Below, in pieces: positions 1-10,640 of a stretch of 64,000 bases of DNA. This stretch comes from Lasioglossum baleicum. Lineage: Eukaryota; Arthropoda; Insecta; Hymenoptera; Halictidae. Location: the NCBI RefSeq assembly GCF_051020765.1, contig NC_134934.1:14274001-14338000 (forward strand). Reading direction: 5' to 3'. How positions within the stretch are numbered: the stretch's first letter is position 1; each line of letters begins with the position of its first letter. Below the pieces are notes generated by a model. It worked only from the letters and a program-made list of their open reading frames with translations, was not told where the DNA came from and searched no databases. The translations under genes and the position numbers were made by a program.

Positions 1-1010
1 TTTTGTAGTACATCCTTTACAGCTAATGACTTTAATCATTCGGTTTGGTAAATATTTATACAATTTTTTAATACTGTTTTGGGTAATATTCTCCCATTCG
101 ATCAAAATGCTCTACTTTAAATCGTTAATATTTTGGAATTGTCTGAAATTTTGGTACACAGCTCTGGCAAGATATCCCCAACAATTTTCAATAATGTTGA
201 GGTTGGAGATCTTGCTGGCCACTCGAAAACTTGAATCATTTTTGAAGAGAAGTATTTCTTGACCAATTTTGCCGCGTGGACTGCGACATTATCTTGTTGC
301 AAAAAGTGTTTATTTGCAGCAATTCTTACAGCATAACTATTTAGTTGTTCATTTATCATCTGAATATACCCTTCACTATTCATTCGTCCTTTTATAAATT
401 TGATTTCTGTTTTACCCCAATATCCAATATCGGCCCAAGTTATCACACAGCCGACTCCCATTTGGGCTTAAACGGCTTAAAAATTGCTGTTCCTCATTCA
501 AATTATGATAGTAATAGCCTACGTCGTCTGGACCATCCAAATTAAATCTTTTTGCGTCAGTAAATATGAATCTTCGCCACTTTGTCCTCATATTTATATG
601 CTTTTCGGCAAATTGTAAGCGGAACGCTTTATGCTCCTTCTTTAACCATTGTTCCTTATGCAATTCTTTTCGCGCTAAGTCATTTTTGTAAAACACAACG
701 TACATTCTTTCCGTTAGTGTTTACGCCAATATTTTCGGCGATTTGTCTCGTAGTCATCCTCAAATTTGATGCTGTTCTCGATGTTGCACGTTTTTCACGG
801 GCACTTAAACTTTGTGGGCGCCCAGAACTCTACTTATTCCCGTAATTTTCAGGATTTTTTAACAAGCTCATAATAACTTTCCGGCATCTCTTTACAATTT
901 TTGATATTTGTGTAATTCAATCTTGTTCTTCCTTTAACTTCAATAGCGTATGTACTTCACATACACTTACATTAGGTTTTCTCCACGATCCATTCTTAAC
1001 GCTTTAGTAT
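1..1010 (-). pseudogene. Broken Tc3-like transposase
   Basis: Read on the minus strand, fragments in different frames give a Tc1/Tc3 DDE transposase. Visible parts are a helix-turn-helix-like N-terminus with KLKEEQD near 950-910, FNLDGPDD near 540, GYWGKTEIKFIKGRMNSEGY near 425-350 and LQQDNVAVHAAKLV near 300, where the second catalytic Asp falls in QQDN. WPARSPTSTL follows near 225. Frame changes and in-frame stops break it, so it cannot make an active enzyme. The C-terminal codons run off the left edge. In an intact element this enzyme cuts and joins TA target sites. Confidence 0.85.
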
Positions 1011-1280
1011 GTTGTTTTATTAACACTTTATCTACCGGAAGCCTATTAATAGGATTTTCAATAATTGTGCTGTACCAAAAGAAAGCTAAGAAATTTTCTT
1101 TTACATTGCAATCTTCAATGAAACTATTAGATGACGTTATTAAGGGTGACTTGTTAGTTCACAACGGAAATTTCTGTTGCTATTGAAGGTTCCATTAAAA
1201 AGTGTTTAACCATGAACCATGGATTTTTCAAAATTATGCAATAATCACCGTAATGTGTTTAATAAGCACGAAAGAAGCTA

Positions 1281-1589
1281 GTACAGTATTTTATTATGTA
1301 AGTCCCCAACACGGGTCTGCCCAGGGACACTTATACGCCAGGCATGCTATTCTTTGACTTCTGCCGAACGTAGAGAAGAGAGAGGCCTCGGTGACCGAGA
1401 AGTGTAAACATAACTAATCCAATGACAAACTTCTTTATTTTTCATTATTTTTTTCATGGAACTTTCACCAACAACTGAGGCCTCTCGAGCTTCACGGCCC
1501 CTTAAGGGGGTACACCCCGGAATAGTGGGGATAGTTCTGGAACACTTACCGGCCCGACATTTAGGACATATATAGATAAAATACTGTAC
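1281..1589. mobile_element. MITE nested in Tc3 copy 1
   Basis: A perfect 14-bp inverted repeat, GTACAGTATTTTAT at 1281-1294 and its complement at 1576-1589, bounds a 309-bp segment that is absent from the homologous place in Tc3 copy 2. No coding capacity is evident, and the inner part is GC-richer. The target duplication is not clear, so the superfamily is unassigned. Confidence 0.65.
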
Positions 1590-1879
1590 CCACTTCATCA
1601 ATTACGTTTTGCAATGAATGTTTGCTCCTCAGTAACTTCTGCACAACTGGCAAATGTAAAACTGGTATTCGTGCTATCATTTTGTCCCGCTTATAGGCCC
1701 CAATATTTACATTTCCATTTCGAAAATTCTATTGAAGTAAATATGGTGGATGATATTCAGTATACATTGTACGTACAGGCATGTCCGAATATGTTGACAC
1801 ATTAAAATATCCATTTTCTTCAGTTTAATGTACCAAATGAGGAAAAATAGACGATGTGCTATCTTTCAGTCCCGGAGTG

Positions 1880-3130
1880 TAAGCAGCGTAACTTGGAAGC
1901 AACGACGCCCGATATTTTTGAGGCCGATTTCTCCTCAAGTTTGAAAGCGATGGCTGCCGGCTCGTCCCATAACTCGCGCGATAACAGTGCGAATCTATTA
2001 TGGAGCAGGTCTCCCGGGATCCTCGATTTTCCCACGGTCGGCGAACCGTGGGATTTTCATTATGCAGCTTTTTCCCCCGGATTCGTTCTATATTTTCCTG
2101 CGAACGTGGCGGTGCGATTCGTCGAGAATGTATACGAATGGAGCGTTTACACAGAAAATAGCTGACCCACCGAAAAAGCTGATATTGATTTTAATTAGCG
2201 GTCTCTCCCCGTTTGTTGCGTAATATAACGCGACCTGATTTCCGCGGCGCTCCCGCACGCACCTCGTGAAAACGGAAACGAAAACGAAACCGCATCGGGT
2301 TCCCACGGGAGGAACATCCGGAATAGAAGGAAGGTTTTACGTTCATCTTTCGCTCGAAACACGCCGATAACCATTACCGGCGACCGATATCGCGAATTCG
2401 CCCCGTAATAACCGATTAAACGCTGGCAATTCCGAGCGATAAAACGCCCGGGAACGAGCACTAAGCCTGCGCTGATTTACGAGCAAGTGAAATTACAAGG
2501 CCACCGTCTGTAAAAGATGTAAACCGATTTACGACCGTATAAAAGGCCCCATCGATCCCCCTCCTCGTGTTTACGGTAATTCGCGATCGTGATCGAAGCC
2601 GATGGGAAACATGGTTGAACTCCCGCGGGACCCGTTCGTTCCAGAACCACGCGACTCGCGAATAAAATCGAGCGAATCGTAAAATCGCCGCAGTGCTGAT
2701 CTCGCCGGTGCTACCGGATAACAATGTGCCGGACATCGTGTAAAGAATGCGTGGAAATTTCGCATTTTTATTTCGCGCCGTTCCGGCTCCTCGTAATTTA
2801 TCGTGCGAGTCCCACGATCGATGAGCGAAAAGACCGATCGCGATATCAGTTTGTACTTGTTTGTCATGAGTCGGTCCATTTTTTTAATGTAAAAACGTGG
2901 GAAAAAATACATTTACGCACACCCAGAAGGGGTAGTGTGGGACTCGGGGGATACAGGTGATCGCTGTCCCCAATTCCCACTAAAAAAATCACACATCTAG
3001 TACTAAGAGCACTTTTCTCGTTCTCGAATGTCGTTGAGGACAGTCAGGGCCCCGCTATTTGCATTTCTCCTGACTGCCTCTTTCCTCGGACTCCCTTCCA
3101 CTACTGTTCTTTTCTAAATGTCACGAGTCG
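1880..3130. other. CpG-rich island, no gene recognised
   Basis: From about 1890 to 2830 the sequence is GC- and CpG-rich, with several overlapping open frames on both strands that show no domain and no splice-supported continuation. I take them as chance frames. 2900-3130 is mixed composition with nothing recognisable. Confidence 0.5.
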
Positions 3131-3149
3131 ATCCTGGTATGGTTCTCGG

Positions 3150-3915
3150 TAGGGATGGGATCAAGTACTTCGCAAACAGGTTTGAACTTTGATTGATTGG
3201 ATTTCGAACTCTCTATAAGTACTTCGAAAAACAGAAATAGTACTCCTAAGAAGGGCTGTAAATTTTCCGAAGCTTCGAAGGATTCGAAGGAACGAAGGGA
3301 ACTTCGAAGTTTCGAAGTTTTCCAAGTGCTCGAAATTTCAAAGTCTTCGAAACGTATGAAGTTGTAACTTATGAGTACCATACCATGTCACGATTTTTGA
3401 TAAATAAAAATATTAACTTTCAGTCACCGGTGACTGACACTGAACTTTCCGTTTTGATTTTTCGTACTTAAATTAAATTTAAAAGAGTGCATTCTATTAA
3501 TAAATTTCGGGATCATATCACGAATATACTTAAAAAAATAATACTTAGCAAACAAAATTTTAATGAGTTTTATTAAATTCGGTGAAATCGGATATCGCGG
3601 ACTAAATGAAAAGAAAGGCAAGACAGTCTTGGCTCTTGACAAAACTCACGTATTCAGTAGGACTGTAACTTTCCTTCGAAGCTTCGAAATCTTCGACCTT
3701 CGAAGGAAAGTTACAGCCCTACTCCTAAGTATACTCGAACCTATGCCAGACAGTTTCGAACCTTTTACAAGTACTTTAGTAAACGGAAGTAATACTTGCA
3801 AGTATATTCGAATCTTGGTCGAACAGATTCGAAACTTTTATGAATATCGTACCGGAAATTCTCCAATTTTTCTAATTATTATTTTTTTTTACCTTTAAAA
3901 TCAATTATGTTGTCC
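3150..3915. repeat. Dispersed repeat (TTCGAA-rich), copy A, split by a hAT MITE
   Basis: 3150-3250 and 3722-3915 together match a continuous repeat at 47223-47510. Shared landmarks are CAAACAGGTT, TTGATTGATT, TAAGTACTTCGAAAAACAG, CTTGGTCGAACAGATTCG and a TAATTTTTTACC-like tail. Related TTCGAA-rich sequence continues to about 4150. The family is unknown. Confidence 0.75.
3251..3721. mobile_element. Non-autonomous hAT element (MITE) with 8-bp target duplication
   Basis: 471 bp starting AAGGGCTGTAA and ending TTACAGCCCTA. The host repeat duplicates CTCCTAAG (3243-3250 and 3722-3729). The unoccupied paralogous site reads CTCCTAAG followed by TATACTCG near 47312. An 8-bp duplication and terminal repeats starting near AGGGCTG fit the hAT superfamily. 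Many TTCGAAG motifs lie in both subterminal regions. No transposase is visible. Confidence 0.8.
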
Positions 3916-4454
3916 TCTATTGCATAATTTAATTAATCATGTATAACTATAATTTCATAATCTATCGGAAATATTATTCTGAAATAGTTACGAATTTAAT
4001 AAAGAAAGTGCTTAAAACCTACTATGCAGTTCTGATTTCCAAGATTCGAGTACGACTTGTGAAAGATTCGATTCCTTTAAACATCGAAGTACCCATAAGT
4101 ATCTTTTCGAAACTTGTAAGTACTCATTCCGAGGTTCGATATCAGTTTGCATAAAATTAATACTTTTCAAATATAATCATTGAAACATTATTGCTTTTAA
4201 GTATTGGAGTAATTGAAACCCATGAAATGAAACTTGGTTATTGACATTGACTCGGACTCCCTACTCCTCGGTTCTGCTGCTACATTAATAATAATATTAA
4301 TTATATCGAATTAAATACTGTTGAAGGTAACTAAATCGTCATTTCGACTGGTGACGCATACAGTTATGCATTTACGGCTTTTAAAAATTTTCAAGAAATA
4401 CTGGAGTGTAAAATTCCACAGAATTTAATACGATTTTGATTTATTTCAGATGTA

Positions 4455-5535
4455 CACTCCGGGACGAAAGGATAGCATCATCTATTTTTCCTCATTTGGT
4501 ACATTAAATTGAAGAAAATAAATATTTTAATATGTCAACATATTCTGACATGGCTGTACGTACAATGTACTGAATATCATCCACCATATTTACTTCAATA
4601 GAATTTTCGAAATGGAAACGTTAATATTGGGACAAAATGATAACATAAATAGCAGTTTTACATTTGTCAGTTGTGCAGAAGTTACTGAAGAGCAAACATT
4701 CATTGCAAAACGTAATTGATAAACCTTCTTTCGTGTTAATTTAATAAAACAACATACTAAAGTGGTAAGAACGGGTCGTAGAAAAAAACTAAGTGTATGT
4801 GAAGTACATACGATATTGAAGTTAAAGGAAGAACAAGATTGAATTACACAAATATCAAAAATTGTAAATAGATGCTGTTCGATCGCAAGGGGCCGTCCAC
4901 TATATGTAGAGTATTGTACTCTTTCTTTCTGACTCTCTCCTTTCACCCGAAGGCTGCTCGAGTCGGCCGTGGAGGATGACGAGTCATCAAGGGTGTGTTG
5001 AACGGGAAATGCAGCGTTCGGCAATACCCAATCAACACATCGTCTTGCGTATATCAATGAAACGTCATTGAAATCAGCCCATAGACTGATTAGGAGCCTT
5101 CTTCGACTTTTGGAGCGGCCAGCAAGATCTCCAACCTCAACATTATTGAAAATTGTTGGGAATATCTTGCCAGAGCTGTGTACCAAAATGGCAGACAATT
5201 CCAAAATATTAACGATTTAAAGTAGAGCATTTTAGACGAATGGGAGAGAATATTAGCCAAAACGGTATTAAAAAATTGTATAAATATTTACCAAACCGAA
5301 TGATTAAAGTCGTTAGCTGTAAAGGAGGTCCTACAAAATATTGAGCATTGAGTTTTATCGATTAATTCTGTTATATTTCAAGTTTTTCGTTAAGTGTGCT
5401 ATCATTCTGTACCTCTATATTTCGTTAATAATTTTACTTCGTTCAATAAAAACAGGTAAGTTAATGAAGCTTCCTTTCATTTCATTCATATATGTTAAGA
5501 AAGACACACTAAAAATATGTTTTCGTCCCGGAGTG
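4455..5535 (+). mobile_element. Tc3/Tc1-like element, copy 2, with a foreign internal segment
   Basis: Inverted repeats CACTCCGGGACGAAA at 4455-4469 and the exact complement at 5521-5535 are flanked by TA (4453-4454 and 5536-5537). The left part (to about 4875) and right part (from about 5110) are homologous to copy 1. The roughly 235 bp between them have no counterpart there and are GC-richer. The transposase core with the catalytic residues is lost, so the copy is non-autonomous. Confidence 0.88.
5115..5344 (+). pseudogene. Tc3-like transposase, C-terminal remnant
   Basis: The plus-strand frame reads NLNIIENCWEYLARAVYQNG and then RQFQNINDLK, the usual third-Asp/Glu region and tail of Tc1/Tc3 transposases. 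It ends with a typical C-terminus, PNRMIKVVSCKGGPTKY, and a stop at 5342-5344. A frame disruption lies between the two blocks. Upstream catalytic parts were replaced by foreign sequence. Confidence 0.85.
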
Positions 5536-6531
5536 TACAGGCGCTCTTGCAACTGAAAATATGATTTCATTTGTTGCCACTTTCTTCAAATTTGCTGGCA
5601 GAAATTACAAATTGTATAAAAAACCGTTACATTGTAACATGAGATAACACCGCAACAATTCTTGGATTTTGAGCTTTTCCCCAGAGCTGTTTTATTTCAA
5701 CAACTGCTAACAGAAGAGCACCTGACTCGTAAGGAAAAACGAGGAATAAGTTTAAGTGGAAAATCTCTTCTGAAAGTTAAATTTTGCAACAGGGTGAAAA
5801 ACGACTCTAAATTCAGCTCGACCGCACGCGGACCAGGAAGAATGATTTCCTGGTTACCGCGACGCGACGTAAAGAATAAAGTTAAAAATTGTTTGCCAGA
5901 TGTAATAAAAAGAAGAAGAGAGGCGCATCGTGTCTCCAGGCTGCTCGACAGAATGGAAATCGCAAACAGACAACCGTGGGGAAAGAAAAACAGATCGAGG
6001 AGGCGCTCCTGATCTAAATACGCGTTCCCTTACTCTGAAGACAATTGAAACGCATAACAGCTGAAGAGAGAGAGAGAGAGAGAGGTACAAGCACAAGCAC
6101 AAGCACAAGAAGCAGCCTCGTTCCGCCACTCTTCGCCATTCCATCGCGCGTCGCTCGGGGCTCTGCTTTTGCTTTGCATCCTTATTGTTTATATTCAACG
6201 GGAATAATTGCTTTTTAAATTAACCCACCGCTTCGAATTAACATACTCGATGTTTACCTACCTCGACGACGGATTCTCCTCGAGTCCTCGAGACTTCTGC
6301 CCGTTTACTTTGTGCCCCGTGTGCCGGTGCTTTGACAAGGCGCGCGAGTTTATCGTACCTACCCGAGTGCCTCTCGTTAGGAAAATCTTTGTACGTAACA
6401 ATCGTTTTCAAAATCCTGTCGTTTCTCCCGTACGTGTCGCTACGGACGACACGAACTCGGTCCCGCTGATTTCTCTGTGAAAATATTTGCGGAAACGAAG
6501 ACTCAACGATTCGAACGTTCAACGTTTCGAA
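5536..6531. other. No gene recognised; GA microsatellite
   Basis: 5650-6050 is purine-rich with a chance open frame. A (GA)n run lies at about 6064-6084. 6080-6480 is a CpG-rich patch with overlapping short open frames lacking domains. Confidence 0.4.
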
Positions 6532-7090
6532 GAATCTTTCAGATGAATTTTCTGCGTTTAAATATTTGAATGGATCATTTTAATGATCAAAAATGTCCAT
6601 CAGCCAAGAATCAAACAATTTAATTTTTTACTAAGATCTTATGAACACGACGATTTCATAGATCTGTCCGAGTTGTCTTCTTCTTTCGAAGTTGTTCGCT
6701 CGACACTTGCTTATTTTATTTTACTTAATTAAGTGTCGAAGGTTTCAAAGAATCTTTCAGATGAATTTTCCGCGTTCAAATATTAGAATGGATCATTTTA
6801 ATGATCAAAAATGTCCATCAGCCAACAATCAAACAATTTAAGTTTTTACTAAAAATCTTATGAACACGACGATTTCATAGATTTGTCCGAGTTGTCTTCT
6901 TCTTTTCAAATTGTTCGCTCGACACTTGCTCATTTTATTTAACTTGATTCAACGATTAAGTGTTTAAGGTTTGGAAGAATCTTTCCGATGAATTTTCCGC
7001 GTTCAAATATTAGAATGGATCATTTTAATGATCAAAAATGTCCATCAGCCAACAATCAAACAATTTAATTTTTAACTAAAATCATATATG
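6532..7090. repeat. Tandem repeat, about 220-bp unit, 2.5 copies
   Basis: Units start at 6532, 6750 and 6977 with GAATCTTTC and share TGATCAAAAATGTCCATCAG, AACACGACGATTTCATAG and GAGTTGTCTTCTTCTTT. Periods are 218 and 227 bp, and the third unit is cut at about 7090. TCATTTTAATGATCAAAA in each unit is a short palindrome-like block. Confidence 0.9.
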
Positions 7091-8376
7091 AACACCGAAC
7101 ATGTCCTACGAACACATGTCCCACCGATTTTCTGTCGATTCAGGCAGGAACGAAAACACGTTCGCGCGGATGCATTGCAACATTTTTTATCAAAAAAATT
7201 TGTACACGATGCTCAGTTGCGAGATAAACTATCCGTAAAGTTTTGGAACGTACCTCCGCATAGTTCGTCTGAAAAAAATCTGGAAAATCACCTTATTTTA
7301 AGCGGTCTAAACCGGTACGGCCTCTTCAACGAGCGAACAGAGCGGAGTTTTAATGAAACGCGCGCAAAACTTCTGTCGGGAAAGAACAAACGCGGTGCCG
7401 GCGAGCTCGAATCGAATCGAGATCGATACATAACAAGGGCCGCTGCTCTCGTTCGCAGAAAATTAATGAGCAAGCTCTCTGTATCGTGACCGTGGACTCG
7501 CGGTTTTCGAGTCGTGTTTGCAACGAAAAACGACCATCCGGATTTCGCGAACCTATGACTGCTGAAACTTGGGGAATTTGCAGGAAATCATGAAAGATCA
7601 AATGAGAGGGAGAGAGGGAGTTGAATCCAGGCCGCGGACTCGGTCAACCAATCAAATTATTCGCCTGGTTTTATTTCGGACCAGCCAGATTATTTTCTTG
7701 AATTAAAGATGATCCACCGTTTCAATTAGACCGTCCCAGCTGCCTCTCGGAAAATTTCCGATTTGCACCGGTTCTCGTCGACCAAACACGCCGACTGACG
7801 GGTCCCGGCTCTTTCTGGATCGGTGAATAATTTCATCGTTCCGCTTTCCTCCGATAAATCGAAAGGATTTGCTGAAACGCCAGATTTCGGGGTGCCTCGC
7901 TCACCCAGAAAGATTAAGCGACATCTCGCAACAAGTCCGCAGTTCCCCAGCTTTTGTTGGCTCGCGACCCAAAAGTTTCTTTCACTGGTCTTAGGAATAC
8001 AGGGTGGTCCGCCTAAATGCAACCACCTAAATATCTCCTTTATTTTTGACATAGTGTTGATATATGACGTCATGATACAGAAATGAATACTGTTCCGAAA
8101 ACTATTGTTTTAAACTTTCCAGGGACCATATCTGCGGGTCCTGTTACATTAAACTTCGTGATATGTTTATGTTTGAAATAAGAGATAGAGCCGCGGCCCT
8201 TTTAGGTCCGCATGCCGACTTGACTCACGTTTTTGGTATAAAATGTATCGGCGAGCTCCGGACCATAGTCAGTCAAAGCCTGGCTTTGGAAGAGAGAGCA
8301 TCTATATAAATATCGTTTAAAAGATATCTGCCTGTTTCTTTATTACAAAATTACATTGCTTTTTTAATACAATGTA
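7091..8376. other. No gene recognised; possible MITE end at 8001
   Basis: 7091-7980 is CpG-rich with overlapping short open frames lacking domains. CAGGGTGGTCCGCCTAAATG at about 8001 followed by AAATATCTCCTTTATTTTT resembles the end of the foldback at 38098, so a related element end probably lies here. Its partner end was not found. Confidence 0.4.
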
Positions 8377-9044
8377 CAGTGAAACGAATTAATATTCGGA
8401 CGCTCTAAAAAAGACGATAACTTTTTTAATACTGTACTATACGATTTGAACTTTTTTGGGAAGCTATAGCAATTAGTTTACTACAGGACGTGGAAAGAAA
8501 TTTTTTCAAAAATTGCAATTGATCGGAATTGTAGAAAAAATACTACAAGTCGCATTTTACAAATTTTTTATGCGGGCCTATATTGAAAATTTAAAAAATA
8601 CGTTATGTAGATCTGTGTCAATTAAACATATTCTGAATATTTCGTCAAAATCGGTCGACGTTGCAATCAGCTAACGTTTAAAGATGGTAAAAATTGCAGA
8701 TTTTCACGATTTTCGGCCTATAACGGCAGTAAATTTAAGAAATCTTACATCTTTCAATGTCTGTCGTTTCTTTCTGCATCAACCGATTTCAATGAAAATT
8801 TCACAATGCATATAATTGACACAGGTCTACAAAACGTATTTTATAAATTTTCAATATAGGCCCACAAAAAGAAAGTTGTAAAATGCAACTGTTAGCATTT
8901 TTTCTATAATTCCGATCAATTGCAATTTTTGAAAAAATTTCTTTTCTTATCCTGTAGTAAACTAATTGTTCCAGCTTCCCAAAAGAGTCCAAATCGTATA
9001 GTACAGTATTTTTTAGAGCGTCCGAATATTAATTCGAGTAACTG
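8377..9044. mobile_element. Foldback Tc1/mariner-type MITE with arms of about 300 bp
   Basis: 668 bp flanked by TA (8375-8376 and 9045-9046). The left end, CAGTGAAACGAATTAATATT then CGGACGCTCT, is complementary to the right end, and the similarity continues inward for about 300 bp on each side (for example the GATCGGAATTGTAGAAAAAA region). The arms have diverged by small indels. No transposase frame is present. CAGTG ends and a TA target fit Tc1/mariner-type MITEs. Confidence 0.85.
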
Positions 9045-9257
9045 TAAATGGTATCGCAAGGTGAATGCTTTGCAAAAGTTATTTTTTTCTCAAGGTAATT
9101 TTTTCAGGAGTATCAAGGTCATCGATATTTTTTCTCGTAAATGTATATGTGTTTTCCTTGCATATTCCAGTTGACATTAAAACGCATTCAAAACACGATG
9201 TGTGGGAAGCATCGTTTTCTTCAATCAGTTCTTAGTATGTAAAAAAAAGGAAAAAAG

Positions 9258-9480
9258 TGTTTATTATTAGTCATTTTGTTAAATAATGAGATATTTTATT
9301 TTTATCGGCTCATGCCACAACTTCAATCGTGTTAGCCCTCTTTAAGGAACAATAATTGCTACAATTTCGAGTATTCTGACCTGAAAAAATTCCATTATAT
9401 AGTCGAAATAACAGAAAATATGCACGAAAACCGTCAATACCGAGCAGTCTCCCGATTTCTTTAGAAAACTGTCCAAACAA
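9258..9480. repeat. Dispersed repeat pair, member 1 (partner at 21812-22034)
   Basis: Co-linear with 21812-22034, sharing CGGCTCATGCCACAACTTCA, ATCGTGTTAGCC, ACAATTTCGAGT, AGAAAATATGCA and CACCGAGCAGTC-like blocks. On the minus strand the aligned frames keep IGRLLG and QNTRNC before the segment turns into an AATAAAATA-rich tail. It may be the 3' end of an unknown mobile element or of a duplicated gene. Confidence 0.75.
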
Positions 9481-10390
9481 ACGACGCCGAGAACCAGCGG
9501 TTCCCTTTAAGCGTTTTTCCTCGGCGCAAAAAAGGGCTTGCGAAACGGGCGGTTTCCGTAAATCGAGGAAGGGTTGTACAGTGTTCAAGGGAGGATTTGT
9601 CGCCTGGTTTCTTTGATCCGTAATTCTGGAGCGGTGTTAGAGTAGTCTGGCCACGGTCGGCCGCAAGCAAACGATAACGATCGGCTCGCGCGACGCGTGA
9701 AAGATTGAGACCTCGCGAAGGGGCAAGAACCGAGGAGAAACAACGTCCTGGAGGAGCGAACTTGCTTCGAACCCGTTCATCTCCCGTGTCTCTGCTTTCG
9801 CAGCGTTCTCTCCGTGAAAGTTTGGTCGTTGAAGAAGCTGCCGCGCCGGGTGACCCCGCCGAAAATCAACTTCCACGAATTTGCGAGGAAGGAGTCGCGT
9901 TTGACGGCGCGATACATCGCGCGACGTCTCACCGTTTACCCTCGTTTGCTCCCTCGTTTGCCTGCGGTTCGAACCGAGACGTATTTTTATGGAAATCCCG
10001 ATTTCAATTTCAAATGTTCGACGACAAAAGGAGGACGCGACGCCGTTGCTGGATCGCGCGCGACAGGGCGCACGCACCTGTTGCGACCAGAACGCATTAA
10101 AAATGAACGCGAGCCAAAGGGTGCCGGAGGTGTACACCCTCTTTCGCGGGCGAGAGCAAACGTTGCGTGCAATCGCTGCTGACGAGAGACGTCTCGTCGT
10201 ACTAGGAAACTGCTGCTTTCCCGACGAAACTCTGTTAAACTCTCCTGGTATGCAGCGTGCTTCTCGCGATAGAGGTGTTGAAAAGAGTAGCTCATGATGG
10301 TGAATGTGTTGTGACTGGATCTGTACGTCCATATTATATCAACAACCATCCACAAAATGAGTAATGGTGACTGTAAAGCAGGCATGTCAA
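9481..10390. other. CpG-rich island, no gene recognised
   Basis: A GC-rich stretch with long overlapping open frames on both strands (up to 231 codons on the minus strand, 9637-10332). None shows a domain, low-complexity composition dominates, and opposing frames are equally open, which is expected from few AT-rich stop codons. Confidence 0.45.
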
Positions 10391-10504
10391 ACACACGGCC
10401 CGACCAAAAACTTTGAAACTGTTGATGACAATTTATAGGTTTTACACTCCAAACTCACCCTTTCACAAATCAATTTCACCTTTCTGTGAATCAATTTCAC
10501 TAAA

Positions 10505-10640
10505 TTAATACTTAGTAATTGAATTAATTGAATGGTTTATAAATTATGTAATTCAGTTACGACGTAATTGAATTACTATATAATTGAAATACAATGTAAA
10601 TTCAATTGCGTAATTGAATTACAATGTAATTGAATTAGCA
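10505..10640. repeat. Low-complexity TAATTGAATTA repeat
   Basis: Runs of AATTCAATTAC and GTAATTGAATTA alternate, so the block is both repetitive and self-complementary. No coding content. Confidence 0.7.

Larger units (their letters stand above)
1..1879 (-). mobile_element. Tc3/Tc1-like DNA transposon, copy 1 (cut by window edge)
   Basis: The right end shows a degenerate terminal repeat, CCCGGAGTG, followed by TA at 1880-1881. It is the counterpart of the intact repeat CACTCCGGGACGAAA of copy 2 (4455-5535). Stretches 1-260, 840-1030 and 1611-1870 are clearly homologous, in reverse orientation, to copy 2. Relative to copy 2 this copy keeps the transposase core, carries about 240 bp (1033-1275) absent from copy 2, and has a MITE at 1281-1589. 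The left end lies outside the window. Confidence 0.85.

Noticed and set aside
4590..5204. 204-codon minus-strand frame in Tc3 copy 2
   Set aside because: It crosses from transposon arm to foreign insert to transposon arm, antisense to the real transposase remnant; open by chance.
9637..10332. 231-codon minus-strand frame
   Set aside because: Opposing and overlapping frames are equally open, composition is Arg/Ser-rich, and no family resemblance is seen.
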